Shown here one piece after another: positions 53,463 through 64,000 of a DNA stretch of 64,000 nucleotides. Every line of letters starts with the position of its first letter. The first letter of the stretch is position 1. The position numbers and the translations under genes were made by a program. Under the pieces are notes generated by a model, which saw only the letters and a program-made list of their open reading frames with translations, was not told where the DNA came from and searched no databases. This DNA is from Neostapfia colusana (Eukaryota; Streptophyta; Magnoliopsida; Poales; Poaceae). The stretch covers positions 52,915,136 to 52,979,135 of the forward strand of contig JASWHV010000004.1 in assembly GCA_030760725.1 (NCBI GenBank), written 5' to 3'.

Positions 53463-54289
53463 TACGTTTGTCCTTGCCGGGGTGATAATGGATCTCTATA
53501 TCGTAATCCTTTATCAACTCTAACCATCTTTACTGCCTCATGTTCAGCTCTTTCTGAGTGAATATGTACTTGAGGCTTTTGTGGTCGGTATTATAAATGT
53601 ACGAAGTTACCGAGTAGGTAGTGCCTCCACATTTTAAGTGCAAGTACCACGGCAGCGAGCTCCAAGTCGTGAGATGGATAATTCTGCTCATGGTTTCTGA
53701 GCTGCTGTGACCCATACGTGACCACTCTTCGGTCTTGCATCAGCACACATCCGAGCCCAATGCCGGATGCATCGCAGTACACATCGAACGGTTTTGTTGT
53801 GTCAGGCTGCGCCAAAACCGGTGCTGATGTCAGGTGCTTCACTAATGCCTTGAAGGCTGCTTCACATGCTGGACTCCAAACATATTTGGTAACCTTCTTC
53901 AGCAGCTCCGTCATAGGTTTGGTAATCTTCGGGAAGTTTGGAATGAACCTCCGATAATATCCCGCGAGTACGAGGAAACTCCGTACCTCGTGAACAGTCC
54001 ACGGGGATTTACAATTCCGCACTTGTGTGATCTTACTCGGGTCTACAGCGATGCCCTCCGCTGAGATGATATGCCCGAGAAAAGGCACTTGCAATATCCA
54101 GAATTTGCACTTGCTGAATTTCGCGTATAGCTTGTGATCCCGCAGCCGTTGCAATACTAAACGTAGATGCTTCTTGTGTTCTTCCTCCGACTTGGAATAT
54201 ACCAATATGTCATCGATGAAGACCATGACAAACTTGTCCAGCTCTGGCATGAATACCGAGTTCATCAAATACATGAAGTGAGCTGGAGC
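53463..54289 (-). pseudogene. Gypsy D RT palm, thumb and RNase H
   Basis: After the solo LTR: TNAPAHFMYLMNSVFMPELD, catalytic VFIDDILVYSK intact, then YYRRFIPNF. RNase H DVYCDASGIGLGCVLMQD and LELAAVVLALKMWRHYLLG follow, then a frameshift, with TDHKSLKYIFTQKELNMRQ in another frame (53530-53715). Confidence 0.9.
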
Positions 54290-54294
54290 ATTGG

Positions 54295-56779
54295 TGTAAA
54301 AGCCCACGAAAAGAGACTTACAAAAACTTTTCTTCACCTAACAACACCACAGTTTTTGTTGTGGATATCTTAGGAAATATCGTGAAGAGCAAGTAACCTC
54401 CATCAAAAGAGTGATTAGAGGGGAAAGCCTTCACTTTCACAAAGTGGAATTTTTACACATGAACATGATAGGTTGAGCTCACCCCTAATACTTAAAAAGT
54501 CTTGGGAAAGTTCACTCCACGTTTCATGTAAATCCAACACTTTTTGAGGAACTTTTGGAGGTATTTGAATAAGAGGCCTATTTGAATGTAAATTCAAATT
54601 GCAGCAACTTTCATCACTCAAATTCAAAAGTTAGCTTCATATTCAAACTCAGCACATTTTTCGGAGTAGGCCCACCAATTTTCGGCCTCATTGGAGTTCA
54701 TTTTGTCAAGAGCTAAATTTGCAAGAATTCAAAACTGAATTTGAATTTCAGTTTTAACATACAGCAAATTTAGCCAAACACAGTTCAAATTTGAGAATTC
54801 AAATTCAAACTAAGACTTGATGACTAAGTCTCACATTAAATTGTGAGTAGCTGAGGATATTTTGGCACAACAGAATTGAAAAAAATTAAAAAATGGAATT
54901 AGAGGGGAGGCCCACTGGTCACTAGACTTAGCACAGAAGTCTCCTCAGCCGACTTCCTCTACCGAGCGCGCTCGCCAGCTGCGGCCAGCGTCGGCGCCCG
55001 ACCACCTCGGCCGGCCAGCTCATGCTTCGGCGTAGGAGGTGGCACAGCAGGTGTCGCACTCTCCACTGGCCTCTGGGGCCTATAAAAGGCCCGAGACCGC
55101 CGGCAAGTTGCTGTTTTTCGCGAGTCCCGCAACCAGCAGCCTAGTCGCCCGAGCTCCGATCATGTGCCACCCAAGCTGTGATCATCTTCCGGCCTTGACC
55201 TCCATAGGAAAGTGAAGCGCTAGCTCGTCCTCAAGACCACCGTGCAAACCGCTCCAAGGTTCGACTTTTGTGCGCGGAGAATTTTCCAGTTTAGGGCGGG
55301 GAGCTCATTTCGGAACCCGATTAGGTTTAGGAGAAATTCAGGAAGCTTGGTGGGTGGGAGGTCGAACGGAGCTGTGAGAGAGGATCTAGAGGTTCTGGCG
55401 ACCCCTCTCGATTGAAAACCGGAAGGAAATCACCGCCTGAACCATAAGTTCACCATAGAACAGTGTGGCGGAGGGGGTCGCCGGTGAGGTCTGGGTTGCC
55501 GGCCGTTTAAGGCCTGATGGAGATCATGTCGAGCTTCCCGAGGTTCCCCTGAGTGTGGCGACGCGATTAGCGCGCGAAGGAGATGGTCAGAAGGATGGGA
55601 ACACGTTGCCGAGGTAGCACAGAGGCATAGGGCTCGTCGCCAGCGAGCTACGGTGGTTAGCCGGCGGCGACATGGTGTTCAGCGTGTTCAGTACCCGAGG
55701 TTACGTGGGGGCGGCAAGTCTTGTGTGCGCAGCCCTGTCCGGGTCGATTGAGGACCGACCCGTGTGCGGCCCTGCTGAACATGTATTGAACGTACCGAAG
55801 GCATATCGGATATATGGGCCCCTATAAACCGATGTAGCCTAAACCTCCGGGCGTTGAGGCATAGCACACCGATTTATAGGTGTAGGTTGAGGGCATAAAG
55901 GTGGAAATCTGCCAACGGGCATAGAGAGATGTTCCGTGTGGGGAACCTCCTGCTCGTTTCGGTGCGACTGGTTCGATGTTTGGGCTGTTGGGTGAAAGGT
56001 TGTCCCGTACGACATCGAGTGAGCGTGCTGTGCAGCTCCACGGGTGGGCGTACGTGATGTGCTCTTTGGGTTTCCCTGCAGGTGTATATCGAGTCGATTC
56101 GCTGTCCCTCGCGGTGACGAGTACCGCTTGTTCACTGCGTCGTAACGTAGATAAATTATGGAATGTTATGATTCAATACTGCTGTTGTGATATAATTGCA
56201 TTGCTACAGTTGTGCCAACAAATATTGCTTACTAAATTTCAGATTTCCGAACTGTTAACTTGTGGCTAAAAGATGAACTCAGGATGAACTTGTAGGCGTG
56301 TCCATTGATTCATTGTTACTCTCCTATGTTCATTGTATCCCTCAAGTAGAGTTCCATGCTTAGGTGAGTCGGTTAAGTCTTGTTGAGCCATCGTGCTCAC
56401 GGTTGCTGCTTAAGTGTTTTTCAGGTGAGGAGCCACCCACGGACTTGGAGTACGAGTCCACCGGCGAGGGTTACCCTCCGTCGGGGACCACGGCTGAGTG
56501 GGAGCCGTACACGCCGCGCTGAGCTGAGACGTGCAGCTAGTGTGGGTTGCCCTAGGGCTGGGCAACCGACGTTTGCTAGATAGGCGGGCTTGAGTGTAGA
56601 AAAGTAGACTTCCGCTGTGTAATAAAGACAATAGTTTCTAACTGAGTATTGTACCTGTTTGTACAGTTCAGTTGTTTTCCCATGTAATATATTGTGTTCT
56701 TATGACGTGTCCTGTCGGGTGTCGCATCGTGCGGCACTACCCTCTGCGATCCTGGATGAGCGGATTCCGGTCCGCCACA
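54295..56779 (+). repeat. Solo LTR inserted in gypsy D RT
   Basis: TGTAAAAGCC...GTCCGCCACA flanked by the duplication attgg (54290-54294 and 56780-56784); RT resumes cleanly on both sides. It has no internal region, so it is a solo LTR left by LTR-LTR recombination. Plus orientation is set by TATAAAAG at 55081-55088 and AATAAA at 56621-56626. Related to the fragment at 6784-9059. A terminal exon like those above (after TTTTCAG, 56424-56523) ends AEWEPYTPR and stop. Confidence 0.93.
55081..55088 (+). promoter_or_regulatory. TATA box of the solo LTR
   Basis: TATAAAAG in a GC-rich context, in the expected U3/R position of the 2.5-kb LTR. Confidence 0.75.
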
Positions 56780-56784
56780 ATTGG

Positions 56785-57492
56785 TGAGGCTGAAGGACAT
56801 GACCAGATACTCATACAGTCCGTACCTCGTCGAGAAAGCCGTCTTCGTAATATCCTGAGCTCATATTTTAATCTGGTGGTACCCGGATCTTAAATCCATC
56901 TTGGAAAAGACCTTTGCTTCGACCAACTGGTCAAACAACATGTTGATCCGTGGCAACGGGTACTTGTTCTTGATGGTTACGGCGTCTAGTGGATGATAAT
57001 CCACGCAAAGCCGCAACAGCCGCATGGCAAGGAGCTCGGCCTAATAAAACCCTTCTCCAGCAGGTCCTTTAACTGCGTCTTCAGTTCAGCCAACTCCTTG
57101 GGCGCCATCTTGTACGGCCTTCGGGATATTGTCATGGTTCCCGATGCTAGCTCAATCTTGAACTCTACCTCTCGGTCGGGCGGCATCCCCGATAAGGAAT
57201 GAGATTCGTGCACTTCTGAGTTCAAGTGCACAATTCGGAGGACGGTGTCTAAAACAGCGCCGTGGCGGGTTAACCACGACATCCCTAAGATGACGTCGAC
57301 CTTTTGTCCCTCTAGAACTATGAGAGACGTAGGGTATACTCTACCCTGTAAGCATAATGGCGCTTTTGGGACCATCATGCTTGCTGAAATCTTCCCACCC
57401 GGTGAACAAATCAAGTATGGACTATCGGTGGGCAGTATTTGCAAGCTGTATTTAGCAATAAAAGCTTGGCTAATGAAGCTATGCGTGATGCC
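56785..57492 (-). pseudogene. Gypsy D protease and RT N-terminus
   Basis: The protease active-site Ser codon is a stop: IVLFD, stop, GITHSFIS at about 57490-57505. LGMSWLTRHGAVL follows. RT start PYKMAPKELAELKTQLKD is followed by a deletion in the PWG...DYR region (about 57010-57030) and a TGA in HQIKI/AQDITK. RT stops at the solo LTR. Confidence 0.88.
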
Positions 57493-58707
57493 TTAATCAA
57501 ATAATACTATGGCGGGATGCTGTTGGAGTTGAAACATACCCGCAAGGATCGGCTCTCCCTCCGGCACATCCTCTATGGCAAGTTGGTGGACGGTGCCGGG
57601 CCAAGGATTTTCCCGCCGCGCATTAGTGCGGTTCCAGGGCTGATTCCTCCCGGGAAGTTGCGGTGCAACTCCGCCGCCTTGCCTCTCCGGACAAGTGCTG
57701 GTGAAGTGTCCTGGACAACCACATTTGTAGCATGTGGCTGCTGCTTGGCCGGTGCTTGGGGGACGAAAGCCCGGCATGCACTGCTGAGGTGCATACGCAC
57801 ATGGCATCGCCCGCTGTTGTTGTTGTTGCTGCAGAGGTGGTACTGGCAGTGCCGGCCTGAATGTCAGTCGAGAATATGGCCGACTGCGGAATGGCATCGG
57901 CCTCTGTGGTGGCTGCCAGCGTGGACCTGATGGTGGGTGATTCACCATCCGATATTTCTGAGAAGGACCACCTCCTTCTCCGCTGCTTTGCGGCGCGCTT
58001 CGCTTCCTCTCGGCCGCTGCTAACTCCTTGCCGGAGTCCTATTGAACAATCGCAGCATCAATAATGTCATTGAGGCTGCTGCGATTGAACATCGCCAGCT
58101 TGTCCTTCAGGAGGGGGTTAAGCCCCTGGTAGAAATGATCCCGCCGCTTCTCGTCGGTATCGGCGTGATACGAAGCATTAAGCTGGAGTACTCCAGCGCA
58201 TTCCGGCTTCCTTGCTGCAGGCGTAAGAACTCCTGCGTCTTCCTCTTCATGAGACCCGGCGGTATATGATAGGCCCAGAAGGCCATCCAGAATTCCGTCT
58301 AGGTCATAACTCACTCGGTGGGTTGCGAGGCGCAGAAATTCGACCACCAAGCGCTCGCGGATCCCTGAAGCTGTTGGACCGTGAATTGAGTATTGCGCTG
58401 CTCACTCACTTGGAGCAGCCCGAACTTCATCTCCATCATGCGGGGCCAGTTGTCCGCATCGAGGGGTTCATCCGCCCTTGAGAATGCCGGGGGATGAGTA
58501 GCCAGAAAATCGGAGTAGGAGCTCTGTTGACGCTCCTCACGATCTCGACGCCTCTCTGGTCAAGACGTATTTGCAATGAGGGTTTGCAGCAACTCCGTGT
58601 GCTGCTGATGAGAACCCGCTATCGCTGCCACAATGTCAGCCAAAGTAACCGTTGGCGGTGGTGTTGGCGGTTGTTGCTGTTGCTGCTGCTGCTGTCCCAA
58701 CGTCAGC
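57493..58707 (-). pseudogene. Gypsy D gag
   Basis: From the 58707 junction: a Gln run (eight or so, CAG/CAA) and Pro run, PTVTLADIVAAIAGSHQQHT, a stop near 58560, then gag motifs in shifting frames (YHADTDEKRRDHFYQGLNPL, LKDKLAMFNRSSLNDIIDAA). A Pro/Arg/Gln-rich tail and CCHC knuckle CYKCGCPGHFTSTCP follow. No start codon remains. Confidence 0.85.
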
Positions 58708-59667
58708 CAAAGAATGGTTCTCCTCTCTCTCTTTTGTGTCACGTGTAGAGAATGTTACTTTTGCCGATAATTTTCCAACTCCTATAATTGCTAAGGGTTC
58801 AGTTAGAGTAAATGATCACTACACTTTGAAGGATGTGGCACTTGTCAAAAATTTGAAATACAACTTGCTTTCTGTTTCACAATTTCTAGATGAAAATCTG
58901 GAAATTATTTTCAATAAAAACTGCTGCAAAGTTGTAGGTTCAAATAGTGAGCTTATTTTTAACATGTCTCGGTTTGGAAGAGTTTTTAAAGCTGATTTTG
59001 ATATGTCTTCCTCTAAGCATAGATGTCTAGTTGCAAATGATTCCAAATATTTATATTTTTGGCATCGTAGACTTGGTCACGTAGGCTTTGATCATCTCAC
59101 ACGTGTTAGTTCTCTTGATCGCATACGTGGCTGCCTAAGCTTAAAGGGGACAAAGAAATTGTGTGCTCTTCTAGTAGACATGCTAAGATGGTTGCAGGTT
59201 CACATGCTCCTCTCACAATGACCATGACAACTGAACCGGGTCAACTTTTACACCTTGACACCGTAGGACCTTCACGTGTTCACTCCTTCGGAGGTAAATG
59301 GTATGTTCTTGTGATTGTTGATGACTATTTTAGATACTCTTGGGTTTACTTTATGGCATCTAAGAATGAAGCTTTTAGTCACTTTAGAACTTTATTTCTT
59401 AGATTATCAATTGATCACCCAGGATCTTTAAGAGCAATTAGAAGTTATAATTGAACCGAATTTAAAAATCAATCGTTTGATAACTTTTGTGCTGAAAATG
59501 CAATAGATCATCAATTTTCTTCACCATATGTACCTCAACAAAACGGTGTTGTAGAGAGAAAGAACAGAACCTTAGTTGAGATGGGTAGGACTATGCTTTA
59601 TGAATATCAAACTCCTAGGAAATTTTGGGCTGATGCAATTGCAACCGCTTGTTATGTCTGAAATCGT
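58708..59667 (+). pseudogene. Copia 2 protease end, pre-integrase domain and integrase
   Basis: KEWFSSLSFVSRVENVTFAD through YLYFWHRRLGHVGFDHLTRV, then a frameshift near 59140 and integrase LLHLDTVGPSRVHSFGGKW. The second catalytic region reads RSYN followed by a stop where copia 1 has SDNGTEF, so Asp is Tyr and Gly is a stop. QQNGVVERKNRTLVEM is kept, then a TGA at about 59660. An ATG-led frame crossing the gypsy D junction (from 58652) is accidental. Confidence 0.9.
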
Positions 59668-59673
59668 GTTTTC

Positions 59674-60462
59674 TTGCGTGCTAAGCTAGGTAAAACACCA
59701 TATGATCTCAGGTTTGGACATAGGCCTAGTGTCACACACTTTAGGGTCTTTGGTTGCAAATGCTTTGTTAAGAAACATGGTAATCTTGATAAATTTGAAG
59801 CCAGATCTGTTGATGGCATGTTTCTTGGTTATCCATCTCATACTAGGGGCTACCGTGTGCTTTTACTTGATACTAAAAAAATTGTGGAGACTTGTGAGGT
59901 TTCTTTTGATGAAGCTAGCCCAGGTACTAGTTCAAATATTGCAGGTCCGGATCCATATCCGCAGGGGGAGAGTATTTTCGTTGAAGAAGAGGAAGAAGTG
60001 GTGCTGCTGCCCGAAAATTCAGCAGCTAATGACATTGTTCCAGCTCCTGATCTTGATTCACAGCCAGCACCGACGGCCACCATTGCTGGTCCAGATCCTC
60101 CTCACGTCACAAGCTCATCTATTTGTGATGAACACGAAGAAGAAGCTTGTGAAGTGTCTATTCCCCTCCGCATTCTCAAAAGTCATCCTCCACAACAAAT
60201 TATTGCAAGCTTGCATGAACGAGTTACAAGATCCAGGTTTTTCGACCCCAATTCTCATGCTCATTCTTCTTTTGTTGCTTCTTTTGAACCCAAAGATATA
60301 TCACACACACTTACTAATGAATCTTGGATTATTGCCATGCAAGAAGAGTTAGAAAATTTTGAAAGAAATAATGTTTGGAAACTTGTACCTCCACCTCAAG
60401 GTCACACTTTAATTGGAACTAAATGGGTGTTTAAAATAAACAAAGTGAGGATGGGGTTTTGA
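59674..60462 (+). pseudogene. Copia 2 integrase C-terminus and RT start
   Basis: LGKTPYDLRFGHRPSVTHFR, GNLDKFEARSVDGMFLGYPS, an acidic linker, then the RT start (WIIAMQEELENFERNNVWKL, TKWVFK). A one-base loss near 60435 shifts the frame to a stop at 60462. Confidence 0.9.
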
Positions 60463-61729
60463 TTAGGAATAAGGCTAGATTGGTTGCTCAAGGTTTCACA
60501 CAAGTTGAAGTTCTAGATTTTGATGAAACTTTTACTCCTGTTACTAGATTAGAACCATAAGAATTTTGTTAGCTTTTGCTGCATCTAGAGGTTTTAAGCT
60601 ATATCAAATGGATGTTAAAAGTGCTTTTCTTAATGGCTACATAGATGAGGAGGTTTATGTCAAACAACCACCTGGTTTTGAAAATCCAAATTTTCCTAAT
60701 CATGTTTACAAACTGCCCAAAGCCTTGTACAGTCTCAAACAAGCCCCTAGAGCATGGTATGATAGGTTAAAAACATTCTTAATTGAAAAGGGGTTTACCA
60801 TGGGCAAGGTTGATAAAACTCTTTTTGTGCTTAAGCATGGCAATGACTCATTATTCGTTCAAGTGTATATGGATGATATTATCTTTGGTTGTGTTTCTCA
60901 TGATCTTGTGTCCAAGTTTTCAGCTATGATGAGTTCCGAATTTGAGATGAGTATGATGGGAGAACTCACGTACTTTTTGGGACTGCAAATCAAGCAAACC
61001 AAGGAGGGTACCTTTGTGCATCAAACAAAGTATACAAAAGATCTCCTAAGGCGCTTCAACATGGACAAAAGCAAGCCTCTTCGGACACCAAATGGAACCG
61101 CAACAACACTTGAACTTGATGAAGATTGTGATCCCGTTGATCAGAAAGAATATAGAAGCATGATCGGATCACTTTTGTATCTCACGGCATCAAGACCGGA
61201 CATACAATTCAGCGTATGTCTTTGTGCAAGGTTTCAAGCCTCCCCACGTGCTTCACATCGTCAAGCCATCAAAAGGATTCTCAGGTACTTACATGGAACT
61301 CAAGAATTTGGCATTTTTCTTCCTTCTTCCTCAACCGTTACATTGAAATCTTTTTCCGATGCTGATTTTGGGGGTTGTAGGATTGATAGGAAAAGTACTT
61401 CTGGTGCTTGTAATTTTCTTGGTAATTCACTTGTTGCCTGGTCCTCTAGAAAACAAAGTTCAGTTGCACAATCCACAGCCGAATCTGAATATGTAGCTGC
61501 TGCTAGTGCTTGCTCACAAATTTTTTGGATTGTTCAAACACTTCAGGACTATGGGGTTGATCTAGGTAGTCTTCCACTGTTTTGTGATAACACTAGTGCC
61601 ATTTGCATTGCTAAAAACCCCGTGCAACATTCGAGAACTAAGCACATTGACATTAGGTATCACTTTCTCCGTGATAATGTCGAAAAAGGGAACATTGTGC
61701 TTCACCATGTAGAAACAACAATTGACTGA
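60463..61729 (+). pseudogene. Copia 2 RT and RNase H
   Basis: After the frameshift, and another base loss near 60555: QMDVKSAFLNGYIDEEVYVK, catalytic QVYMDDIIFGC intact (unlike copia 1), LTYFLGLQIKQTKEGTFVHQ, RNase H FSDADFGGCRIDRKSTSGAC and WSSRKQSSVAQSTAESEYVA. A small deletion near 61710 ends the frame; the C-terminus continues in another frame to about 61814. Confidence 0.92.
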
Positions 61730-61814
61730 TATTTTTACAAAACCTTTGGATTTCACTCGTTTTTGTTACATTCGTAGTGAAATAGGGGTTATGCATTCTC
61801 ATGGCTTAAATTGA

Positions 61815-62797
61815 GGGAGAATTTTGAAACTTGGGAAGTCTATGTCTGAATCTGAAATTAAAATAATATGAGCATAGTATTTCATGCATATATGACTTTG
61901 TGATTCCTTTTTCATGCTGAAAGTTCTTACTACATTACTCGTGTTATACATTTTGTAGTTTTTACCATGTCTAGTAATTGGAATAATTACTTACACTAAA
62001 TCTGGTCATGGTCGAACTTTCTTGCTGTTTTGAACTTGTTGCATGCTCACAAGTGCTTTTAATCATAAAGAATTAATCAAGTAATCAACTCACATGTTGA
62101 GTTTTTATGTTCAAATAGAAAATGAGAAAAGATCAAGAGAATATGCATGCATCGCACTTCTTCTTTTGAGATGGCTTATCATTGCACTTAGATATGAACT
62201 TGAAAGGACTTGTGTATGACTAAAACCATGTCCTTAAGCTTCTGACTGTCAAATGACATAGGCTTGGCTTGGTTGGTTAGAATAAGGTTGATGCTGCATA
62301 TAACCTCTTGCAAATGTCGTAAGATCAAAATTTGTGCTTTAAATGATAAATAAAATGCAGCAACAGGTGTCATGTTTTCAGGTCTTGAAATAGTTAAGTT
62401 TGTGAGATCATGACTTGCTTAAATTGAAAATTACACTTGATCTCTAGTATGGCTTACACTACTTTATGTATCTCATTGATGTGATATTGTAAGTTACTTG
62501 ATAGTATGATTTGGATGAGCTTTGTTTTATATGTATATGTTATAATGTGCTCATAACAAATTAAAATTTCTCCTTTGTACCTTGCCGAATACATTGTCAA
62601 AGGGGGAGAAATTGATCACACATTGCACATATTCACAAGTGTTTTGGCACGACTCTTCTCAGTGGGAGAATTTTTGGTATTTTTGTTTTTCTTCTCATTT
62701 TATTTCTGATTTACAAAGGGGGAGAAATTGTTTTCAAAACTTTTCATGTGAATAAGCCAATGTTAGGATTTTAAGTGGTGTTGCCAATGCATTCATC
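61815..62797 (+). other. Noncoding block between copia 2 pol and 3' LTR
   Basis: Counterpart of 22232-23206. AT-rich, no ORF. PPT-like runs at about 62599-62613 and 62714-62728. Confidence 0.8.
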
Positions 62798-62808
62798 AAG
62801 GGGGAGAT
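62798..62808 (+). promoter_or_regulatory. Copia 2 polypurine tract
   Basis: AAGGGGGAGAT next to the LTR, identical to copia 1. Confidence 0.92.
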
Positions 62809-64000
62809 TGTGAGACCTATGTGTACTGAATACATTGGCTTTGACGATAAAAGTTTTGAATACTACCAAAACACCTTTTTCAACAAGGTCCGACGATAGG
62901 TCCGATGTAAGGTCCGACTTGCTTTGTCTAGGTCTGACTTATTTTGGCTAGGTCCGACTTGTTTTTGCTAGCTCCGGTGCTAGGTCCGACTAGCTTTGGT
63001 AAGTTCCGTGCTAGATCCGACTAAGCTTTAGTAAGCTCCGGCGCTTGGTCCGACTAGCTTTGGTAAGCTCCGGTTCAAGGTCCGGTTAGCTTTGGTAAGG
63101 TTCGGAGCTTGATTGCAATGGTTCTGCTTTTAACTTGCAATATTTTGAACTTGCTTTACTCTTATGGAAAGTTTGCTTAGTATTATTTTACTAAGTTTTT
63201 GGTGTGTTTCGGTGGTTATGGCTGATATCATTTTGCTATGGTTTACAACATCTTATGTGAGGTGCTCACGTAAGATGCTGTAGTTTCGGAACTAACGAGA
63301 GTCAAGTCGAGGACTTGTGCTCGGGAGTATTGGTTGTTTATTCATGTGCAGGTGTTGCTTGAGTTCAAGACATGGCTGGTGACAGGATCCATTGAACTAG
63401 TCTATGGGAGAAGATGAGGTTCAACAAACAAGTTCGGGAGGAATTGTGGTTGAGTTGATCGGGAGGTTGCGCAGTATGTTTGAATCAAGAACAATACATA
63501 TGAAGGTATCTTGGATGTCATTGGAAGGTGTTTGCACGTATGCAAGGAGTGCATGGACGTGGCAACATGGTTCCAAGGCGTTATGAAGAGATATGGAAGT
63601 GGAGATATGGTTGAAGAGGTTCAACCGGCAGGATTTTGCGCTCAGGCAGCGGCTGAGGCGGTTATGGTTTGTTTATGGAAAGTTTCGAGTTGGTTATAAC
63701 AGGATTTCGTGTTAGGCATGAAGTAGAGTTGTTTTAGGAATGTCTGGCACGTTCCTAAGGTGTTTGGAAGTCTTAAGATTGCTTCTATCTGCGTATTGAA
63801 GAGTCTTGAGCAGTATTCGAAAGTTACAGTTTGAATCCAAGTAGGAGTAGGAGTCCTAGTTTGAATTGGATTGGCCATAGAGCTGGTTATATAAGCAAGG
63901 GAGGCCACGACTTTTTGGCTGTTCCTCTTATGTTTTGATAAATAAAATTCGTACTCTAAAGGAACTTTTGCGCTTTGTTCGTCCGACTTGTTTCAGACAA
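62809..64000 (+). repeat. Copia 2 3' LTR, truncated by the window
   Basis: TGTGAGACCTATGTG start; collinear with the copia 1 LTR to about its position 1130. TATATAAG at 63888-63895, then an AATAAA-type signal near 63941. The U3 motif array (62886-63110) is expanded and more regular than in copia 1. Confidence 0.93.
62886..63110 (+). repeat. Expanded AGGTCCGAC repeat array in copia 2 U3
   Basis: About a dozen degenerate units combining aggtccgac(t) or agctccgg with a tagctttggta-like spacer, at roughly 20-25 bp spacing. Copia 1 has six shorter copies at the same place. Confidence 0.8.

Larger units (their letters stand above)
51828..58707 (-). mobile_element. Gypsy D: degraded chromovirus, 5' end lost, with a solo LTR inside RT
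   Basis: Minus-strand internal region joined to the LTR portion at 49213-51827. Integrase, RNase H, RT, protease and gag can all be identified, each damaged. RT is interrupted by the solo LTR 54295-56779. Gag ends abruptly at 58707 against copia 2, so no leader, primer site or 5' LTR is present. Same family as gypsy E and distinct from A, B and C. Confidence 0.88.
58708..64000 (+). mobile_element. Copia 2: 5'-truncated copy of the copia 1 family, runs off the window
   Basis: Homology to copia 1 begins abruptly at caaagaatgg (58708; copia 1 about 18448), just after the protease active site. LTR, gag and most of the protease are missing. The 3' LTR starts at 62809 and continues past the window end. 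It lacks the 665-bp insertion of copia 1. The left junction is with gypsy D gag. Confidence 0.93.

Noticed and set aside
58652..59221. A 189-codon ORF that seems to fuse an Ala/Val-rich leader to a copia protein.
   Set aside because: The leader is antisense gypsy D gag (the CAG/CTG run). The fusion is an accident of the junction at 58708.

Overview
The window is plant nuclear DNA, almost certainly from a grass. It is made of LTR retrotransposons nested inside one another, and I recognise no host gene, rRNA, tRNA or CRISPR array. The basis is Ty3/gypsy chromovirus polyproteins (gag, CCHC knuckle, protease, RT, RNase H, integrase, C-terminal chromodomain), a SIRE/Maximus-like Ty1/copia family, LTRs of 1.6 to 3.4 kb, and primer sites matching the initiator tRNA-Met 3' end.

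Layout. 1-6783: gypsy A, minus strand, cut by the window edge, with its 5' LTR at 3772-6783. 6784 to about 9059: right part of a plus-oriented LTR. About 9060-9207 and 43964-45454: LTR of an old minus-strand gypsy E, split by gypsy B. 9208-43958: gypsy B, minus strand, with a 5-bp target duplication (ggcat). B is itself interrupted by a complete copia element (copia 1, 14433-24840, duplication ggaag) and a complete gypsy C (27606-40230, duplication acagt). 45455-47130: broken E pol. 47131 to about 49212: start of a plus-oriented LTR. About 49213-51827: start of the oppositely oriented LTR of gypsy D. 51828-58707: gypsy D pol and gag, minus strand, interrupted by a plus-oriented solo LTR (54295-56779, duplication attgg). 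58708-64000: 5'-truncated copia 2, same family as copia 1, running off the window.

Nearly all polyproteins carry stops, frameshifts or lost catalytic residues. Gypsy C is best preserved: its gag-pol is one reading frame with only three nonsense codons noted, and it keeps an intact leader ORF (ORF0, 259 codons) upstream of gag.

Three observations stand out. (1) The gypsy LTRs carry a conserved coding module that looks spliced: a small exon whose length is always a multiple of three, with phase-1 boundaries and a GC-type donor (AG/GCAAG), followed by a short acidic terminal exon. (2) ORF0 of gypsy C begins with a near copy of the histone H3 N-terminal tail around K9, in an element whose integrase carries a chromodomain. 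(3) The U3 of gypsy A holds about ten repeats with ACGT-core (G-box/ABRE-like) sites. Copia 1 also contains a 665-bp foreign insertion that may be organelle-derived.
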